Both the position numbers and the translations under genes were made by a program. Positions 23,785 to 27,801 of a DNA stretch of 27,801 bases are shown piece after piece. This stretch comes from Enterosoma sp964427595 (GTDB taxonomy: Bacteria; Bacillota_I; Bacilli_A; RFN20; CAG-288), in the NCBI GenBank assembly GCA_964427595.1, contig CAYRUQ010000018.1:1-27801 (forward strand), read 5' to 3'. The notes beneath the pieces were generated by a model. That model was given only the letters and a program-made list of their open reading frames with translations, had not been told where the DNA came from and ran no database searches. The number at the start of each line of letters is the position of its first letter. Positions within the stretch are counted from its first letter, which is position 1.

Positions 23785-26203
23785 TTACCAAGCATTAAAA
23801 TTCAGTAGAAACATGAAATACACTTCTTTGTATTCAAGTATGTTTTTTATTGAGAACATTGAAGATGTTTTTATTAAAAATTACTACAATAATGTCTCTA
23901 TTAAAATAGAAGCAAATAATCAAAAAGTCTATTTAAATAACAAAGAAATCTTTTTGCTAAATAATCACGAAAGCTTTGTTAAATTAGAATGCATCAATAG
24001 ATTGTTGATGCTTGGTTATAACATTGACGATATTCAAAACATTTCAGAAAATAATTTCTTTTATTTTAAAGGTTATAAAATAATCTTTTTTGCTTGGGAT
24101 ACTCCTTTTGATTATTCATTATTAAAAGAGAATATCGTCTTATATAAATCAAGATTAGTTAGTGGTATTATCGAGTATAAATCCAAAATCAAACACATCG
24201 ATGTTTATGACTATGGTTTGTTTGAAACTAAGATTGATAAACCATTTTTATCTAAAGCAACTATAACTTATTATGAAAATTCGGACTTTGAAATTGAAGA
24301 GAACAAACTTATTCATTATCGTGGAAAATCAAAAGTAGTTATTGTTCCAAATGGCATTACCGAAATTGAATCCTCTGCTTTTTGGGACAACCAATATATT
24401 GAAAAAGTTATTCTTCCTAATTCTTTAATCAATTTTGGTGGTGATACTTTTTATAATTGTAAGAATCTAAAAGAGATCAATATTCCTAAATCAGTTAAAT
24501 ATATGGGGGACAATCCTTTTGCTGGCTGTGTGAATCTTAAAATTCATAATGATTCAAATAATTTCATATATGAAAATGGTGCTCTTTATTCGGTTGATAG
24601 AAAAACATTAATTTATGTTTCCGTCATGGGTGAAGAATCACAATTTGAAATTCCAGAAAGCGTATCAATAGTTGGTAAACATGCTTTTTTTCTTTGTGAA
24701 CGATTTAAAAAAATTACGATTCCATCATCAGTGATTAAATTAAAAAACAATCCGTTCTCTGGATGTCCCAATTTACATTTAGAAAATAAATCCCCTTATT
24801 ATCATGTGATTGATAAGGTGATTTATAACAAATTTAAAACAGCAGTTATCGGTTGCTTAAATAGCATCAAGACCAATGAATTAAGACTTTTAGAGACAAC
24901 AAAGTCAATCAATAGAAACTCATTTTGGAATTGTGTTGGTATCAAAAAAATCGTCTTCCCAAAAACTTTAATTGACATCGGATATAACCCATTTATCGGC
25001 TGTGCTAATATTCATTTTGAAAGCCATAGTGACAAATTTAAGGTTGTAGATGATGTTTTATATAACAAAGACAAAACAGTATTAATTTGTTATCCATCTT
25101 GGAAGGCAATAGGTGATATTCATCTTTTAGATAGCGTAATAACACTAGAAAGAGGTGCTTTTTCAGGCTGTAATAAAATGACTAGTATTCATTTACATAA
25201 CGTCAATATTATTAACAAATCATGCTTTACTAATTGTGTTTCGTTAAGCAAAGTTTATTGTAGCGATTTTATCAGTTATGTAGGCGAATGGGCTTTTGCT
25301 TATTGTAAAAATTTAGATGAAATTTCCGTTAATAAGCAAACAAAAATTGATAACAATGCTTTTTCTAATTGTTCACCTAAAATAATTTATCGAAATGGTT
25401 ATTCTAATTACATCATTGAATCAGATAACATCTACACTCTTAAAAGTTTGAGTTCTTTTTATAACAAAAAAATCAATTCAATATTAATTGATCCTCCATA
25501 TAACTCAAATATCGACTATATCGGTTATAAAGATCAAAATTATGAGGAAGGATACTATAACTTTTTAATTCAAAGAATTTCACTTGCTAAAGAGCTACTC
25601 ACTGATGAAGGTTTTTTAACAATTAATATCGATGAAGGAGAGCTAGAATCCATTAAAAACCTGTGTTTTTCCTTATTTAACAAAGAACTAGTAAGTATTC
25701 ATAGATGGAAGAAAAAACACGAGTTCTTTGATAAAAATAGAGTTGTTTTGAATCCAAACAAAAAACAAACAGACTTTGAATACATAGTTATATGTCGCTC
25801 AAGTGCAAAATCAAAATTTAACTCTATAATGCAACCTTATATACAAGACAACAGACTTATTGAGAAGTTAAGTGATATTCCTGAGATGTTTGATTGCTTT
25901 GGCACAACATCTTCTGCTAAAGACGAAATAGGTGAATTATTTGGACGAAGAAATTATTTCTCTACCCCAAAACCATTAAAACTGATGAAAGAACTTATTA
26001 GAGCAACAACAAATAAAAACTCATTAGTTCTAGATTTTTTTGCTGGAAGCGGAACAGTAGGGCATGCGGTTGAAGATTTAAATAATGAAGACCAAGGAAC
26101 GAGAAAATATATTCTTGTATCTAATAGTGAATCCGATATCTGCAAGAAAGTGACTGCAGAAAGACTTAAAATTATTCACTCGAAATTTATTTTCTTAGAT
26201 TGA
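23777..26203 (+). CDS. Fusion of BspA-type leucine-rich repeats with an N6-adenine DNA methyltransferase
   Basis: 808 residues from the ATG at 23777 (GAGG 10 nt upstream; overlaps the kinase stop as ATGATTGA). Three parts. (a) About 1-175: unknown; KLECINRLLMLGYNIDDI recalls a stretch in some restriction-modification proteins. (b) About 180-550: LRR_5/BspA repeats, including three about 100-residue super-repeats, each with NPF-x-GC-x-N and a later YNK.KT-like hairpin. (c) About 555-808: a beta-order amino-methyltransferase, DPPYNS at 572 (motif IV), FLTINIDEGE, TPKPLKLMKELI, and FFAGSGTVGHA with GSG at 757-759 (motif I, SAM site). DPPY points to N6-adenine. The domain is short, with little room for a target recognition domain. 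No signal peptide; cytosolic. No cognate nuclease adjoins. Confidence 0.88.
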   Translation: MIDYQALKFSRNMKYTSLYSSMFFIENIEDVFIKNYYNNVSIKIEANNQKVYLNNKEIFLLNNHESFVKLECINRLLMLGYNIDDIQNISENNFFYFKGYKIIFFAWDTPFDYSLLKENIVLYKSRLVSGIIEYKSKIKHIDVYDYGLFETKIDKPFLSKATITYYENSDFEIEENKLIHYRGKSKVVIVPNGITEIESSAFWDNQYIEKVILPNSLINFGGDTFYNCKNLKEINIPKSVKYMGDNPFAGCVNLKIHNDSNNFIYENGALYSVDRKTLIYVSVMGEESQFEIPESVSIVGKHAFFLCERFKKITIPSSVIKLKNNPFSGCPNLHLENKSPYYHVIDKVIYNKFKTAVIGCLNSIKTNELRLLETTKSINRNSFWNCVGIKKIVFPKTLIDIGYNPFIGCANIHFESHSDKFKVVDDVLYNKDKTVLICYPSWKAIGDIHLLDSVITLERGAFSGCNKMTSIHLHNVNIINKSCFTNCVSLSKVYCSDFISYVGEWAFAYCKNLDEISVNKQTKIDNNAFSNCSPKIIYRNGYSNYIIESDNIYTLKSLSSFYNKKINSILIDPPYNSNIDYIGYKDQNYEEGYYNFLIQRISLAKELLTDEGFLTINIDEGELESIKNLCFSLFNKELVSIHRWKKKHEFFDKNRVVLNPNKKQTDFEYIVICRSSAKSKFNSIMQPYIQDNRLIEKLSDIPEMFDCFGTTSSAKDEIGELFGRRNYFSTPKPLKLMKELIRATTNKNSLVLDFFAGSGTVGHAVEDLNNEDQGTRKYILVSNSESDICKKVTAERLKIIHSKFIFLD

Positions 26204-26214
26204 TAGCCAATTTC

Positions 26215-26258
26215 TTAACACCACATTATTTAGGAGTTAATCAATTTTGTGGTGTTAA
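26215..26258. terminator. Hairpin after the nrd-methyltransferase operon, also repeat copy 2
   Basis: TTAACACCACA (26215-26225) pairs perfectly with TGTGGTGTTAA (26248-26258), 22-nt loop. It starts 12 nt after the methyltransferase stop. No good T run follows, so the terminator role is uncertain. The left arm and part of the loop match the stretch at 17-40. Confidence 0.45.
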
Positions 26259-26272
26259 AAACATGAAAACCT

Positions 26273-26308
26273 AAAGTGTTTCTATAATTCTAGTTCCTTA
26301 AACACTTT
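26273..26308. terminator. Second hairpin between convergent genes
   Basis: AAAGTGTTT (26273-26281) and AAACACTTT (26300-26308) form a perfect 9-bp stem with an 18-nt loop. T-rich DNA follows on the minus strand (toward 26257) and TTTT is at the end of the plus-strand arm, so it may serve both convergent genes. Confidence 0.45.
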
Positions 26309-26350
26309 TACAAATACAGACATCTCTACATATAGTTTTTATCGGAATAT

Positions 26351-27691
26351 TTACTTATTGTTAATAATTTCCCAATAACCACCTTTATCGGGACCTATAC
26401 GTCTAATTTTATTTGAGCTTCTTATGATTCTGGAAATCGTAATTCTTGATTTGTTGCATAATTTTGCCAAAGCTTCTTGAGAGATTTTAGGATTATCTTT
26501 TATAGCCTTAATAATATTTTTTTCTGTATCATTTTCTGTATCATTTTCTGTATCATTTTCTGTATCATTTTCTGTATCATTTTCTAGATTAATTTGATTA
26601 AATCCGGTTCTATCAAATGGTATAGTCACAGTAATTGTATTAGCAGAAAATCTATAAGCTTCTTTACCATATGCTTTAACTACTTCAGGAACACCATGAC
26701 CAGAACGTTCAACGATATGACACGATTTAAATATATCCATTAAATCAGGATTTACAGGTTTAGAAATACCAGCTAAGAATTCCTCTTCAGAAAGTCCATA
26801 GGGAAGTCCACCTTGTGACTCGATTTCCATTCTATCTTCAAAGATATAAATTTGTGGTGAAATATGCGTGTCCCATAAGTTATGGACACAAGCATTGATC
26901 CAAGCCTCTTCAAACGCTTTATTATCAAACATTCTTTTTTCTTTACGAGGTCTTGTGTTCACGTCAACATATGTTGGATTGATAGCTTCACAATAGTTAA
27001 TTACATCCTTATATGCTTGTATAAGTGACTTGTTTCCATATTCATTTCGCATCAAATATTCAGTCTTGTCTCTACCTTTAAAAACACAAACTGCTAAGGA
27101 GATTCTATTTGTGTCTGATAATAAATCGGCTAGCAAATTAAATTTGCCATCTTCTGTAACTAAATTAAAATTAGTTAAAAAAGTATCATCATTAATATGA
27201 ACATCATTTAAACGTAGTTTATCTCTTAAAGTCTCAAATTTTAAATCTTCTCTGTTAACTAGTATTTCACTTAATAAAGTGCGTTTGTAATTCAAAGAAG
27301 CAAGAAATCTTCTTTCAATCTCGTCTTCACTCATCGGAGTAGATGAGGTTCCATCACGATAGAAGCAACCAGTAGCACTTCTTCCTTCTTTTTTAATGTA
27401 ATAGAGTTTAGATCCTTTATTCACTTTAATAGCAATGACAAATTTGTCGCCTTCAAGATTAGATGATATGTAATACAACCCTTCTGTAGAAGGCAGGATC
27501 TGATCTTTAATGATGTCTCTTATCTCCCTCATTGTCTTATCGACATTAGAAACACCTACAACATTGCCATTATCATCAACGCCTATATAAATAGTACCGT
27601 TTCTAGTATTAAGAAAAGCAACGACTTCTTTTGCAAAGTCTTTTGTTAAAGTCCTTTTCAGCTCAACTTTTTCGCTTTCTACATATCTCAT
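26351..27691 (-). CDS. AlbA_2 (Schlafen-type) / ATPase-like regulator with C-terminal HTH
   Basis: 446 residues from the ATG at 27691, chosen because MRYVESEKVELKRTL is the normal family start; the only earlier in-frame start is a TTG at 27727, and neither has a clear ribosome site. N-terminal AlbA_2 domain (about 1-120: KEVVAFLNTRNGTIYIGVDD, then EGRSATGCFYRDGTSS), a middle part ending in a degenerate GHKL-like ATP-binding segment (YIFEDRMEIESQGGLPYG, ERSGHGVPEV), a five-fold ENDT linker (about 374-393) and a winged-helix HTH (QEALAKLCNKSRITISRIIR). Such proteins are annotated as transcription regulators; the biochemical role is poorly known, and AlbA_2 domains also occur in some defence genes. 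Confidence 0.85.
   Translation of the reverse strand: MRYVESEKVELKRTLTKDFAKEVVAFLNTRNGTIYIGVDDNGNVVGVSNVDKTMREIRDIIKDQILPSTEGLYYISSNLEGDKFVIAIKVNKGSKLYYIKKEGRSATGCFYRDGTSSTPMSEDEIERRFLASLNYKRTLLSEILVNREDLKFETLRDKLRLNDVHINDDTFLTNFNLVTEDGKFNLLADLLSDTNRISLAVCVFKGRDKTEYLMRNEYGNKSLIQAYKDVINYCEAINPTYVDVNTRPRKEKRMFDNKAFEEAWINACVHNLWDTHISPQIYIFEDRMEIESQGGLPYGLSEEEFLAGISKPVNPDLMDIFKSCHIVERSGHGVPEVVKAYGKEAYRFSANTITVTIPFDRTGFNQINLENDTENDTENDTENDTENDTEKNIIKAIKDNPKISQEALAKLCNKSRITISRIIRSSNKIRRIGPDKGGYWEIINNK
26521..26585. repeat. Five perfect 12-bp tandem repeats
   Basis: TTTCTGTATCAT five times without error (26521-26580) plus the first five bases of a sixth. It codes for the repeated four-residue unit ENDT/NDTE in the linker of the AlbA_2 protein. 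Because the unit is 12 bp, gain or loss of copies keeps the frame and only alters linker length. Confidence 0.97.
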
Positions 27692-27801
27692 GTTAATAAA
27701 ATTATAACCATGTTTTTGACAAAACAAATTGAATTTTGTCCCATAATGGAACTTACAATAATTATGTGTTTATAAGAGAAGTGGAGTAGTAAGTAGTTGT
27801 T

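Noticed and set aside
24300..25400. The LRR repeats as a CRISPR-like or DNA repeat array
   Set aside because: Repetition is at the protein level, about 100 residues and diverged; no conserved DNA repeat with spacers.
23777..26203. Treating the methyltransferase as half of a restriction system with the AlbA_2 gene as nuclease
   Set aside because: The AlbA_2 gene is convergent, separated by two hairpins, and shows regulator domains with no nuclease motif.
19063..26203. Intact prophage
   Set aside because: No integrase, capsid, tail, lysis or packaging gene is seen; only nucleotide and DNA modification genes.
27691..27727. Upstream TTG start giving a 458-residue AlbA_2 protein
   Set aside because: No ribosome site, and the extra 12 residues do not fit the family start; ATG at 27691 preferred.
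1..27801. TGA read as tryptophan (mycoplasma code)
   Set aside because: Several genes end naturally at TGA with proper length and overlap (phospholipase-like, rnfD, kinase), and Trp is encoded by TGG.

Overview
The window looks like chromosome from a low-GC Gram-positive anaerobe, most likely an uncultured gut lineage of Bacilli/Erysipelotrichia type. The basis is AT-rich DNA, AGGAGG-type ribosome sites, lipobox lipoproteins, BspA-type leucine-rich repeats, a DegV protein, class III (oxygen-sensitive) ribonucleotide reductase and an Rnf-type membrane complex. TGA is used as a stop throughout, so the mycoplasma code does not apply. I see no rRNA, tRNA, CRISPR array or transposase.

Layout. (1) 86-5320, minus strand: one operon in the order rnfC-rnfD-rnfG-rnfE-rnfA-eetA-eetB, with a consensus-like promoter just before rnfC. 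It joins an Rnf-like module, which lacks RnfB and the conserved cysteines of the RnfA/RnfE [2Fe-2S] site, to homologues of the EetA/EetB proteins of Gram-positive extracellular electron transfer. (2) 5645-8045, minus strand: a zinc-dependent phospholipase C-like protein and a PduL phosphotransacylase (one operon, clear terminator), then two tandem NifU-type Fe-S scaffold proteins. (3) 8107-11659: two divergent serine-rich lipoproteins of unknown function, with good promoters back to back. (4) 11660-16986: a 1554-residue DUF4011-helicase-nuclease-DUF3320 protein of the Hhe antiphage type, alone between two short repeats and followed by a 106-nt imperfect inverted repeat. (5) 16891-18943, minus strand: DegV, a YbgC-like thioesterase and a zinc-ribbon membrane protein. 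(6) 19063-26203: a ribbon-helix-helix/WYL-type regulator (minus) facing a tightly overlapping six-gene operon (plus): a small Cys-containing protein, nrdG, nrdD without an ATP cone, a metallophosphoesterase, a thymidylate-kinase-like protein, and a fusion of BspA-type leucine-rich repeats with an N6-adenine DNA methyltransferase. (7) 26351-27691, minus strand: an AlbA_2/ATPase-like regulator with a perfect 5 x 12-bp in-frame repeat, convergent with the operon across two hairpins.

How they may work together. The first operon plausibly moves electrons between a cytosolic nucleotide/flavin pool (RnfC) and membrane or outside flavins (RnfD, RnfG, EetA/B). It cannot use the standard Rnf iron-sulfur wire. 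The WYL-facing operon combines dNTP synthesis, a dNMP kinase, a phosphoesterase and a DNA methyltransferase with an unusual recognition module. It could be a stress or phage-response cassette or a captured phage nucleotide cassette; this is inference. The two best candidates for undescribed biology are the cysteine-less Rnf-EetAB operon and the WYL/nrd/LRR-methyltransferase operon.
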